NCBI GenBank assembly: GCA_001803645.1
Contig: MHDW01000212.1
Span: 1-10,855 of the forward strand
Source: Nitrospirae bacterium GWC2_42_7
GTDB taxonomy: Bacteria; Nitrospirota; Thermodesulfovibrionia; Thermodesulfovibrionales; UBA6898
Direction: 5' to 3'
Length of the DNA: 10,855 nt
Shown here: positions 1-6,008 of the stretch, piece by piece
Position numbering within the stretch: position 1 is the first letter of the stretch
Layout of the letters: every line of letters begins with the position of its first letter
Made by a program: the position numbers and the translations under genes
Notes under the pieces: model-generated
The model's database searches: none
What the model saw: only the letters and a program-made list of their open reading frames with translations
Told to the model about the DNA's origin: nothing

Positions 1-383
1 CTTCAGGCAGGGTCCTTGTGGATAAGTTTTTGCGAATAGACGGCTTTCCATTTATTTATGCTATTGGCGATAATGCCCTTGCTGTAAATCCTGAAACTGG
101 CAAGCCGGTTCCTGCTGCTGCCCAGTTTGCGTTACAGCAGGGGCGAATGGCAGCAGATAACATTTATGCTGAAATAACAGGCAAAGAGAAAAAGGTCTAT
201 CGCCCGAAAGTTATTGGAGAGGTGGTTAGCTTAGGAAGGCATCTTGCTGTTGGCTGGCTGGCGCTTCCGTTCCTGAAGAAATTTACTTTCGCCGGTTTTG
301 TTGGAAGCCTGCTTAAAGTTGCGATTCAGGAGAAGCATATTATGCTGCTGAGAAAAGAGAGCAGGAACTGGGTGAAGTATTGA
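1..383 (+). CDS. FAD/NAD(P)-dependent oxidoreductase, type II NADH dehydrogenase-like (C-terminal part)
   Basis: The reading frame is open from the window edge (first full codon at 3) to TGA at 381-383, so only about 126 C-terminal residues are visible. The segment reading SGRVLVDKFLRI, followed by FIYAIGDNA, is the strand and FAD-contacting Gly-Asp motif near the end of pyridine nucleotide-disulfide oxidoreductase folds. It is followed by the usual AAAQFALQQGRMAADNI helix. The tail is rich in hydrophobic and basic residues (GWLALPFLKKFTFAGFVG), as in NDH-2 proteins, where the C-terminus holds the enzyme on the membrane. NDH-2 enzymes pass electrons from NADH to quinone without pumping protons. 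A GTG at 18 lies inside the domain and is not the real start. Because the N-terminal FAD and NADH Rossmann motifs are outside the window, a related sulfide:quinone or other flavin disulfide-type oxidoreductase is not excluded. Confidence 0.8.
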   Translation, partial: SGRVLVDKFLRIDGFPFIYAIGDNALAVNPETGKPVPAAAQFALQQGRMAADNIYAEITGKEKKVYRPKVIGEVVSLGRHLAVGWLALPFLKKFTFAGFVGSLLKVAIQEKHIMLLRKESRNWVKY

Positions 384-410
384 TTTGTTGAAAAAGAGGC
401 GATATTTTTT

Positions 411-439
411 TTGGATAAAATAACGAAATGTTTTGTAAT
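411..439 (+). promoter_or_regulatory. possible sigma-70 promoter for the DUF6448-hemerythrin unit
   Basis: TTGGAT at 411-416 and TGTAAT at 434-439 are separated by 17 bases, giving a -10 that matches the consensus at 5 of 6 and a weak -35. The start of transcription would be about 27 bases before the ATG at 473, leaving room for the AGGAGG site at 461-466. The 89-base gap after the upstream flavoprotein gene has no clear terminator, so read-through is also possible. Confidence 0.3.
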
Positions 440-472
440 CTAAAATATTTAACAGAAACAAGGAGGATCAAG

Positions 473-1105
473 ATGAAGACAAGGAATGGTTTTGTTGAGA
501 TGATGTTGGTATTTTTTATCTTTATCGGCATTTGGTTTATTCCGAATATCACTTTTGCGCATTGTGATACACTTGATGGCCCTGTTGTATTAACTGCAAA
601 GGCTGCGTTGGAAAAAGGTGATATCATCCCTGTTCTCAAATGGGTTAGGAAAGATGATGAAAAAGAGATCAGGGCCCAGTTTGATAAGACCCTTGCGGTG
701 AGGAAGCAGGGCAAAGAGGCAAAGGAGCTTGCAGATATGTATTTTTTTGAAACCCTTGTGAGAATACACAGGGCAGGTGAAGGCGCACCTTATACAGGGC
801 TTAAAGAAGCAGGGGCCGTCGAACCATCTGTTGCAGAAGCAGATAAGGCATTGGAGAGCGGTTCTGTTGACAAGTTGGTCAAGCTTGTGACCGATGCTGC
901 TGAAAAAGGCATCCGCGAACGTTTCGCATATACAGTAGAAACGAAAAAGCATGCTGAACATGGCGTCGAATATGGCAGAAAATTTGTTGCAGCCTATGTT
1001 GAATTTACGCACTATGTCGAGAGGCTTCATATGGATGCTATGGGTCCAATGGGCCACAACCACGGCAAGGCTGAAGCCCCGGCAGCAGGTGAGCACCAAC
1101 ATTAA
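473..1105 (+). CDS. DUF6448 family exported protein with His-rich tail
   Basis: The start at 473 is chosen because AGGAGG (461-466) lies six bases upstream; an in-frame ATG at 428 has no such site and would bury the signal peptide. The product is 210 residues. Residues 1-29 form a Sec-type signal peptide with a long hydrophobic core and probable cleavage after FA, leaving a mature N-terminus that begins His30-Cys31-Asp32. This HCDTLDGPVV segment and the later FFETLVRIHRAGEGAPYTG block (91-109) are typical of DUF6448, a family of exported proteins of unknown function. The remainder is predicted helical, with a conserved-looking region around YVEFTHYVERLH (175-186). The last 20 residues contain GHNHG and EHQH, a likely metal-binding tail. 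The gene is followed after 11 bases by a hemerythrin gene with its own AGGAGG, so the two are probably co-transcribed. A role in metal or heme handling is only inference. Confidence 0.8.
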   Translation: MKTRNGFVEMMLVFFIFIGIWFIPNITFAHCDTLDGPVVLTAKAALEKGDIIPVLKWVRKDDEKEIRAQFDKTLAVRKQGKEAKELADMYFFETLVRIHRAGEGAPYTGLKEAGAVEPSVAEADKALESGSVDKLVKLVTDAAEKGIRERFAYTVETKKHAEHGVEYGRKFVAAYVEFTHYVERLHMDAMGPMGHNHGKAEAPAAGEHQH

Positions 1106-1116
1106 TAGGAGGATTT

Positions 1117-1662
1117 ATGACCCCGACCGAGATATTAAAACATGAGCATAAGATAATTCTCATGGTACTTGATTCAGCTGAAAGAGAGGTTAATTCCATC
1201 TCAGCCTCTAAAAAAATAAATTCTGAAAAGATCAGCAAGATGCTCGATTTTTTCAGAAATTTTGCAGACAAATGCCATCATGCCAAAGAAGAGAAACATC
1301 TTTTTACCATGATGAATAAGAAAGGAATGCCTTCTGAGAATGGCCCGATCTTTGTGATGTTAAAAGATCATGATGAAGGCCGCAGAAGGCTGAAGGCTGT
1401 GGCTGATTCTATTCCGCCTGCTGATGCAGGCGATGCCGGGGCAGTAGTAAGGATAAAGGAAAACCTGTCCGCATATATAGAAATGCTCAGATCCCATATT
1501 CAGAAAGAGGATAATCTGCTTTATCCAATGGCTGACCAGATGTTCAGTGTAAAGGACCAGGAAGAACTATCAGGAGCGTTCGAGAAGGTTGAAACTGAAG
1601 AAATAGGCGCAGGGGTACATGAGAAGTACCATGCTCTTGCGCATGAACTGGGGAAGAATTAA
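1117..1662 (+). CDS. hemerythrin domain-containing protein
   Basis: This 181-residue soluble protein has the HHE cation-binding (hemerythrin-like) fold. Visible metal ligand candidates, in order, are His9/His11 in the opening HEH, His54-His55 with Glu58/Glu59 in CHHAKEEKHLF, His85 and Glu87 in DHDEGR, and His127 with Glu131 in HIQKEDNLLYP. This is the usual spacing of a four-helix bundle that binds a non-heme di-iron centre. Hemerythrin-like proteins bind or sense O2, or buffer iron or NO; which applies here cannot be told from sequence. There is no signal peptide, so it should be cytoplasmic. A helical C-terminal extension (about 145-181) follows the bundle. The start is supported by AGGAGG at 1107-1112. 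It is the second gene of the unit with the exported DUF6448 protein. Confidence 0.9.
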   Translation: MTPTEILKHEHKIILMVLDSAEREVNSISASKKINSEKISKMLDFFRNFADKCHHAKEEKHLFTMMNKKGMPSENGPIFVMLKDHDEGRRRLKAVADSIPPADAGDAGAVVRIKENLSAYIEMLRSHIQKEDNLLYPMADQMFSVKDQEELSGAFEKVETEEIGAGVHEKYHALAHELGKN

Positions 1663-1725
1663 TCAATCCCTTTTCCTTCTGAAACAACACGGTAATAAGT
1701 TCTGTCACTTGGAAGAAGGCTGATT

Positions 1726-1756
1726 TTTCAACAGTTTAAAAATAGAACTGTTGAAA
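1726..1756. repeat. perfect 11-bp inverted repeat, candidate operator
   Basis: TTTCAACAGTT (1726-1736) and its exact reverse complement (1746-1756) are separated by nine AT-rich bases. No T-run follows on either strand, which argues against an intrinsic terminator for the hemerythrin gene. The right arm contains the TTGAAA of the predicted promoter at 1751-1779, so a bound repressor would compete with RNA polymerase. The arrangement is visible; the operator role is inferred. Confidence 0.5.
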
Positions 1757-1779
1757 CTCCCTCCAGATTCTTCTATCAT
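1751..1779 (+). promoter_or_regulatory. sigma-70-type promoter for the DUF1460 amidase gene
   Basis: TTGAAA (1751-1756) and TATCAT (1774-1779) are 17 bases apart, each matching the consensus at five of six positions. Transcription would begin near 1786, giving a leader of about 22 bases before the ATG at 1808. The -35 lies inside the right arm of the 1726-1756 inverted repeat. Confidence 0.5.
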
Positions 1780-1807
1780 ACATTGATAGGATGATCACAT
1801 TTTTATT

Positions 1808-2539
1808 ATGAAAAGAACGCATATCAGATCAGGAAGATGGACAGAGGAAGACCTGGACCGGATCATCCGCGAGTCCTCGAAGATCAAAACAATTGGTAGA
1901 AGAATAGATTTTCTCTCAAAACAGTTTCTCGGCCTTAGGTATAAAGGCTCAACATTGATCGGTGATATGAACACAAAAGAGATCCTGGTGATCGATCTTG
2001 AAGGGGTTGATTGCTTCACATATTTGGATTATGTTGAGGCAATGAGAATGTCGGTATCATATTCTGAATTTACAAAAAACCTAACGAGAGTAAGATATAG
2101 AAATGGGAAGGTTGCCTTTAGGTACAGAAACCACTTTTTCACTGACTGGATATATAACAATTCTGATATGGTTGGTGATGCTACATATAAAGTTGGCGGA
2201 CGAACTACAAAACAGATCAAAAAAATGCTTAACCGGAAAAAAGACGGCACATTCTTTATCCCCGGTATAAAAACTATAAAACGTGAGATCAGGTTTATAC
2301 CTTCTGCTGATATTAATGCCTTGGTTATTAGAAAACTTAGAACAGGAGATTATGTTGGTATATATTCTGATATGCAGGGATTAGATGTTTCGCATGTGGG
2401 GATAATTATTAAGAATAAGGGTAATATTTATTTACGTCATGCATCATCATTGAAAGAAAATAAAAAAGTCGTGGATCAGGATCTCATGAAATATATATCG
2501 AAAAGACCAGGGATAGTTGTGTTAAGGCCAAAGGGTTAA
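1808..2539 (+). CDS. DUF1460 family NlpC/P60-like N-acetylmuramoyl-L-alanine amidase, apparently cytoplasmic
   Basis: This 243-residue protein matches the DUF1460 pattern. Residues 32-69 hold RRIDFLSKQFLGLRYKG and then the nucleophile block LEGVDCFTYLDY (catalytic Cys69). HFFTDWIYNN follows at 109-118, and GLDVSHVGIII with the probable catalytic His196 at 191-201. The C-terminus carries LRHASS and GIVVLRPKG. Characterised DUF1460 members (AmiA of Bacteroides uniformis) cleave the MurNAc-L-Ala bond of GlcNAc-anhydroMurNAc-peptides. The N-terminus (MKRTHIRSGRW) is hydrophilic with no signal peptide or lipobox, and an in-frame TAG at 1787-1789 excludes an upstream start that would add one. No good Shine-Dalgarno is in range; AGGAT at 1788-1792 is too far away. 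An ampG-type permease gene follows, which suits an AmpD-like job in the cytoplasm. The family call is firm, the substrate is inferred. Confidence 0.82.
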   Translation: MKRTHIRSGRWTEEDLDRIIRESSKIKTIGRRIDFLSKQFLGLRYKGSTLIGDMNTKEILVIDLEGVDCFTYLDYVEAMRMSVSYSEFTKNLTRVRYRNGKVAFRYRNHFFTDWIYNNSDMVGDATYKVGGRTTKQIKKMLNRKKDGTFFIPGIKTIKREIRFIPSADINALVIRKLRTGDYVGIYSDMQGLDVSHVGIIIKNKGNIYLRHASSLKENKKVVDQDLMKYISKRPGIVVLRPKG

Positions 2540-2564
2540 ATAGATCCTGTGTATAAACTTATGA

Positions 2565-2647
2565 TCCCCCTCACCCCTGCCCTCTCCCTTCAGGGGAGAG
2601 GGACTAAAAAAAGCCCCTCCCTTGAGGGGAGGGGTTGGGGGAGGGTG
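2565..2647. repeat. intergenic palindromic repeat, copy A
   Basis: Two adjacent hairpins lie between the amidase and permease genes. One pairs CCCTCTCCC (2580-2588) with its complement at 2594-2602. The other pairs CCCCTCCC (2614-2621) with 2627-2634. They are flanked by TCCCCCTCACCC on the left and GGGGGAGGGTG on the right. The same two half-elements recur at 3922-4070 in the opposite order, and in inverted orientation at 8285-8460. A short run of A residues (2606-2612) separates the halves. It may act as an mRNA-stabilising or attenuating structure. Confidence 0.75.
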
Positions 2648-2681
2648 TGACCCTGATATTTATAAACAAACACTAAATATC

Positions 2682-3917
2682 ATGAAATTCATAAAACATA
2701 TTCTGAACCGCAGGATGCTTGTTGCTCTGCTGATGGGATTCTCATGCGGCCTGCCGCTTCTTCTCACGGGTTCTCTGCTTCAGGCATGGATGGTGAAAGA
2801 AGGTATCGATCTTACATATATCGGCATGATGTCTCTTGTCGGAATACCATATACTATCAAATTTTTCTGGGCCCCTTTTCTCGACAGATTTACACTTCCT
2901 TTTCTTGGAAGAAGAAGAGGGTGGATGCTTATAGCACAAATAGCGCTGGCAGTTTCTATTGGAGTGCTCGGATATTCTAATCCTGCTGCAAACCCATGGA
3001 TGCTTGTTCTTGCTGCGCTTCTTGTGACATTTTTCAGCGCTTCACAGGATATTGTGGTGGATGCTTACAGAAGAGAAGACCTCTCAGACGAAGATCTCGG
3101 ACTTGGTTCATCATTATATATTAATGGATATAGGATCGGAATGCTTCTTGCTTCAGGCGGGGGGCTTTTTCTTGCGGATCATATTCCATTTCAGATGGTC
3201 TATATGATCATGGCCGGTTGTATGATACCTGGGATTGCGACGACGCTTCTTACCCCTGAAACATCATCCGGATTTGGAGCGCCAAAAACAATGAAAGAAG
3301 CTGTGTTCGGCCCGATTGTAGAATATTTTTCACGTCCGAGCGCGCTCTGGATACTTGCCTTTATCCTGTTTTATAAAATAGGCGATTCTATGGCAAGCGC
3401 TATTTCTACGCCTTTTTATCTTGATATAGGTTTTTCAATGTCAGAAATTAGTGCGGTAGTGAAGGCATTTGGTTTGTTTGCAACAATAGCAGGAAGTCTT
3501 ATTGGTGGTGTTATGATGATCTGGCTTGGCATTAACCGTTCGCTCTGGATATTCGGCGTGCTTCAGGCAGTTTCTACAGCCGGATTCGCATTTCTTTCAT
3601 CTATTGGACATAGTGTTACAGCACTATCCGCAGTCATTGCTTTTGAAAATCTAAGCGGAGGCATGGGTACTTCAGCATATGCTGCTTTTATGGCGAGCAT
3701 CACAAACAAAAAATTTACTGCTACGCAATATGCCCTGCTGAGCAGCCTTATGGGCATTCCGAGGGTGATAGCATCCGCACCAACAGGTTTTCTCGCCAAG
3801 CATATGGGATGGTGGTGGTTTTTTGTGTTCTGTACACTTATAGCTTTGCCTGGGATGCTTCTTTTGCTGAAATTTGCACCATGGAAAAATATCAATGATA
3901 AAATTTGTCCAAAATAG
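2682..3917 (+). CDS. ampG: AmpG family muropeptide MFS permease
   Basis: The product is a 411-residue polytopic inner-membrane protein with about twelve hydrophobic segments. AmpG signatures are plain: LPLLLTGSLLQAWMVKEG (24-41), IGMMSLVGIPYTIKFFWAP (47-65) with LDR (67-69), the loop LGRRRGW (75-81), and SASQDIVVDAYRRE (119-132). AmpG imports GlcNAc-1,6-anhydroMurNAc peptides from the periplasm for cell-wall recycling. E. coli AmpG is longer (about 490 residues with two extra helices); about 410-430 is common elsewhere. The frame stays open upstream to an ATG at 2622, but that stretch is the palindromic repeat, so the ATG at 2682 is preferred even though no Shine-Dalgarno is obvious. It lies 142 bases after the DUF1460 amidase gene on the same strand, which supports a shared recycling role. 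Export of another amphipathic substrate cannot be excluded. Confidence 0.85.
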   Translation: MKFIKHILNRRMLVALLMGFSCGLPLLLTGSLLQAWMVKEGIDLTYIGMMSLVGIPYTIKFFWAPFLDRFTLPFLGRRRGWMLIAQIALAVSIGVLGYSNPAANPWMLVLAALLVTFFSASQDIVVDAYRREDLSDEDLGLGSSLYINGYRIGMLLASGGGLFLADHIPFQMVYMIMAGCMIPGIATTLLTPETSSGFGAPKTMKEAVFGPIVEYFSRPSALWILAFILFYKIGDSMASAISTPFYLDIGFSMSEISAVVKAFGLFATIAGSLIGGVMMIWLGINRSLWIFGVLQAVSTAGFAFLSSIGHSVTALSAVIAFENLSGGMGTSAYAAFMASITNKKFTATQYALLSSLMGIPRVIASAPTGFLAKHMGWWWFFVFCTLIALPGMLLLLKFAPWKNINDKICPK

Positions 3918-3921
3918 ATCT

Positions 3922-4070
3922 CCCCACAGCAGAGAAGGCGGATTATCCTAAAGTCTCCCCTCCCTTGACGGGAGGGGTTTACCCGCCTATGGCGGCTCCG
4001 AAGGCGACTAGGGATTAAGGGGAGGGTGAAAATCCCCCTCACCCTAACCCTCTCCCGCAAGGGGAGAGGG
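3922..4070. repeat. intergenic palindromic repeat, copy B
   Basis: After the permease stop, the sequence opens with CCCCACAGCAGAGA (3922-3935), then TCTCCCCTCCC. Hairpins follow: CCCCTCCC (3957-3964) with 3970-3977, CCGCC (3983-3987) with GGCGG (3991-3995), and CCCTCTCCC (4048-4056) with 4062-4070. GGGATTAAGGGGAGGGTGAAA-like sequence joins the halves. The order of blocks matches the minus strand of 8285-8460. It separates the permease gene from the next promoter and could end the permease transcript, although no T-run follows. Confidence 0.75.
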
Positions 4071-4084
4071 AAGTGAAATACTGT

Positions 4085-4113
4085 TTGACAGTCTTTATCA
4101 GCTGTGATATTTT
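4085..4113 (+). promoter_or_regulatory. strong sigma-70-type promoter for the 23-codon ORF
   Basis: A perfect TTGACA (4085-4090) is followed after 17 bases by TATTTT (4108-4113). Transcription would start near 4120, about 24 bases upstream of the ATG at 4144, with AAGGAGG in between. The promoter begins just after repeat copy B, so the small gene is independent of the permease. Confidence 0.55.
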
Positions 4114-4143
4114 GGAATCAAATAATTTAAAAGGAGGATTGAC

Positions 4144-4215
4144 ATGGCCTGTAAATCAAAGGGCGGTGCATGCGGGACAACAAAGAAGACCGCAAAGAAA
4201 TCCAAGAAGAAATAG
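4144..4215 (+). CDS. putative 23-residue Cys/Lys-rich microprotein
   Basis: AAGGAGG (4131-4137) lies seven bases before an ATG that opens a 23-codon frame ending in TAG at 4213-4215. The peptide starts MACKSKGGACGTTKK and ends with a run dominated by lysine; over 40 percent of residues are Lys. Two cysteines (3 and 10) flank a flexible KSKGGA segment and could bind a metal or form a disulfide. I do not recognise a family. The case for a real gene rests on context: a TTGACA/TATTTT promoter upstream, a near-ideal Shine-Dalgarno, and a strong hairpin terminator 26 bases after the stop. A short structured RNA is the main alternative. The convergent neighbour is a Cys-rich CGGC-domain protein, so a shared role in thiol or metal biology is possible but unproven. 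Confidence 0.55.
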   Translation: MACKSKGGACGTTKKTAKKSKKK

Positions 4216-4241
4216 AATTATTTATTTGGCAAGTAAAAGAG

Positions 4242-4280
4242 TGTGGGGATGGCTTATACCATCCCCACATTTATTTTTTA
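4242..4280. terminator. intrinsic terminator, probably bidirectional
   Basis: TGTGGGGATGG (4242-4252) pairs perfectly with 4259-4269 across a six-base CTTATA loop. On the plus strand it is followed by TTTATTTTTTA, a textbook rho-independent terminator for the 23-codon ORF. On the minus strand it stands directly after the TAA of the CGGC gene (4278-4280), preceded by an A-run and followed by CTCTTTTACTT, so it may stop both convergent transcripts. Confidence 0.85.
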
Positions 4281-4622
4281 ATGGTAATCGTGTGTTCCGC
4301 TGATGACCTTTATGCCTGTTTTGGTCTCGATCATTTTCGCAAGCTCTTCAGGAGTCGTATAAGGGCAACCTGGTTTCGCATTTGCCAGACATGAACTCAG
4401 ATGGATAGCATCCGGCTTTATCTCTGATAATTTCATAGCCATCCCGACAGTTGGAATAACAGATCTTCCCGGGCATTCGCACTGAATAAAAGCTATCACA
4501 TTTGATTGTTCCTCAAATTTACCTTCACCCATGGCTGCTGCCTTAAGGCATCTCCACTCACCGGGGCAACCATATCCGCTGTCCATATAAGAACCACAAC
4601 CAACAACAGCAATTTTCTTCAT
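4278..4622 (-). CDS. CGGC domain-containing protein (variant CECPG motif)
   Basis: This 114-residue soluble protein opens with KKIAVVGCG and carries GCPGEWRCLKAA (18-29), a central IQCECPGRS (47-54), DAIHLSSCLANAKPGCPY (71-88) and ends KVISGTHDYH (105-114). These blocks match the CGGC domain (PF08821), described as a putative zinc-binding module rich in Cys and His. Candidate ligands are Cys9, Cys19, Cys25, Cys48, Cys50, Cys78, Cys86, His74 and His111. The signature normally reads CGGCPG; here the central motif is CECPG, keeping one Cys of the pair in place and shifting the other. AGGAGG at 4629-4634 sits six bases before the ATG, so the start is secure. The gene is monocistronic, convergent with the 23-codon ORF, and its upstream region contains a perfect 12-bp inverted repeat. 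The biological role of the family is not established. Confidence 0.85.
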   Translation of the reverse strand: MKKIAVVGCGSYMDSGYGCPGEWRCLKAAAMGEGKFEEQSNVIAFIQCECPGRSVIPTVGMAMKLSEIKPDAIHLSSCLANAKPGCPYTTPEELAKMIETKTGIKVISGTHDYH

Positions 4623-4661
4623 AATAAACCTCCTGAGTTATAAATTATTAAGGTGTGCTGA

Positions 4662-4690
4662 TTACAGAGAACATACTTTGTTCTCTGTAA
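4662..4690. repeat. perfect 12-bp inverted repeat upstream of the CGGC gene
   Basis: TTACAGAGAACA (4662-4673) and its exact complement (4679-4690) flank five bases, TACTT. It lies 39 bases before the CGGC start codon and 103 bases before bioF, in the divergent intergenic region. No T-run follows on either strand, so an operator or a 5' leader hairpin is more likely than a terminator. The rest of 4623-4793 is AT-rich with no promoter I would defend. Confidence 0.5.
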
Positions 4691-4793
4691 GTCCGCTGCG
4701 GAATATATTACAGCAAATGGTCTTTCAAAATCACGATAAGTTAATAAAATATCAAGTATCTATCGTAGCAAAACAGGGAAAGATTCGTATGTC

Positions 4794-6008
4794 ATGCCTT
4801 CTTTTCATAAAGTATCCGAATATATGATAAAATCTACTGTGTTTGAAAAAGAACTTATGGATTTACAAAAGAAGTATTTATTGCGGAATATAGTTTCACG
4901 TTCATCGCCGCAGGGACCGATCATAACCATTAAGGGGAAAAAATACTTAAATTTCTCATCAAACGACTATCTGGGCCTTGCAAGCCACCCTGAGATTCTT
5001 GAAAAAGCAGGCAAAGCATTAAAAAAATATGCATCCGGCTCGGGAGCTTCAAGACTTCTTGGAGGAGGCAGCGACCTTCACGCAAAGTTAGAAGAACAGG
5101 TTGCGGATTTTAAGGTCACTGAATCAGCTTTGATTTTTAATTCAGGTTATTCTGCCAATATCGGCATTATACCTGCAATAGCTTCAGAAGGTGATGTTAT
5201 CTTTAGCGATGAATTAAATCATGCGAGCATAATAGACGGATGCAGACTGAGCCAGGCCAGAACTGTTGTTTTCAAACACAGGGACATTTCTCATTTGAAG
5301 AGTCTTATATTAAAAGAAAAGGCCCGAAGAAAAATTATTATTACGGATACGGTTTTCAGCATGGATGGCGATATTGCTCCGATAGGTGAAATATACAAAT
5401 TATGTTTGTCTCTGAACTCCTCACCCCTTACTCCTCACCCCTTACTTTTGTATCTTGATGATGCCCATGGTACAGGAGTTCTTGGAAAGGGAAGGGGAGC
5501 TCTTGCTCATTTTGGGCTGAAGCCTGAGCCCTGGATAATTCAGATGGGGACATTCTCAAAGGCTTTAGGGTCTTATGGCGCTTTTGCTGCAGGCAGCAGA
5601 GATGTCATAAGCTGGATTATAAATAATGCAAGGAGTTTTATATTTTCTACAGCACTTCCTGCTTCTGTCATCGCTGCATCAGGCGCATCAATCAGTATCA
5701 TTAAGAAGAACAGGTCTTTGATAAAAAAGCTTTGGTCAAACAGAGATTATCTTGTAAATAGCATAAAAAGCGCAGGATATGACACTCTAAAAAGTGAGAC
5801 ACCGATCATCCCTCTGCTTATAGCTTCAGCAAAAGAAGCCCTCACTCTGTCTAGCTATCTGTACAGAAAAGGTATTTATGTGCCTGCAATAAGGCCTCCA
5901 ACGGTAAAAGAACCGAGGCTCAGGATAACTGTCAGTGCAGCTCATACAAAAGAACAATTGGATCTTCTTATTAAAACGCTGAAAAGATATTGCAAAGAAA
6001 GAGGATGA
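4794..6008 (+). CDS. bioF: 8-amino-7-oxononanoate synthase (BioF) or close alpha-oxoamine synthase
   Basis: This is a fold-type I PLP enzyme of 404 residues. Motifs in order: YLNFSSNDYLGLASHP (51-66), GSGASRLLGG (82-91), the substrate-binding DELNHASIIDG (139-149), the PLP-contacting DDAHGTG (222-228) and GTFSKALGSYGAF (252-264) with Lys256 as the Schiff-base lysine. BioF condenses pimeloyl-ACP with L-alanine in biotin synthesis; AONS-like enzymes making 2-amino-3-ketobutyrate or other oxoamines look similar, and no other biotin gene is visible here. The ATG at 4794 gives a slightly long N-terminus with no good ribosome site; ATGs at 4824 and 4857 are alternatives. An unusual eight-residue insert, about 209-216, precedes the DDAHG strand and comes from a 14-base tandem duplication. 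The gene overlaps the next ORF by ATGA, marking the start of a three-gene operon. Confidence 0.85.
   Translation: MPSFHKVSEYMIKSTVFEKELMDLQKKYLLRNIVSRSSPQGPIITIKGKKYLNFSSNDYLGLASHPEILEKAGKALKKYASGSGASRLLGGGSDLHAKLEEQVADFKVTESALIFNSGYSANIGIIPAIASEGDVIFSDELNHASIIDGCRLSQARTVVFKHRDISHLKSLILKEKARRKIIITDTVFSMDGDIAPIGEIYKLCLSLNSSPLTPHPLLLYLDDAHGTGVLGKGRGALAHFGLKPEPWIIQMGTFSKALGSYGAFAAGSRDVISWIINNARSFIFSTALPASVIAASGASISIIKKNRSLIKKLWSNRDYLVNSIKSAGYDTLKSETPIIPLLIASAKEALTLSSYLYRKGIYVPAIRPPTVKEPRLRITVSAAHTKEQLDLLIKTLKRYCKERG
5417..5444 (+). repeat. 14-bp tandem duplication inside bioF
   Basis: CTCCTCACCCCTTA occurs twice head to tail (5417-5430, 5431-5444). Read in the bioF frame it encodes roughly SSPLTPHPL, eight residues more than BioF proteins usually carry between the helix ending YKLC and the DDAHG motif. 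The unit resembles the CCCCTCACCC intergenic repeats elsewhere in the window. Confidence 0.8.

Noticed and set aside
428..472. Longer N-terminus for the DUF6448 protein from ATG 428
   Set aside because: There is no ribosome site before it, while AGGAGG is ideally placed for ATG 473, and the extension would displace the signal peptide.
1726..1756. Terminator of the hemerythrin gene
   Set aside because: The stem is AT-rich and no T-run follows on either strand; overlap with a good promoter favours an operator.
2622..2681. Upstream extension of the AmpG frame starting at ATG 2622
   Set aside because: It translates the palindromic repeat into a Gly-rich tail with no counterpart in AmpG; the hydrophobic family sequence begins after ATG 2682.
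3563..4060. Minus-strand ORF of 165 codons
   Set aside because: It is antisense to the AmpG gene and repeat copy B; the composition is a shadow of the opposite frame.
4073..4394. Two overlapping plus-strand ORFs of about 75 codons across the microprotein and terminator
   Set aside because: They run through the hairpin terminator and antisense to the CGGC gene, have no ribosome sites and show no family features.
4662..4690. LexA/SOS box
   Set aside because: GAAC and GTTC are present but separated by seven bases, which fits neither the CTGT-N8-ACAG nor the GAAC-N4-GTTC arrangement.
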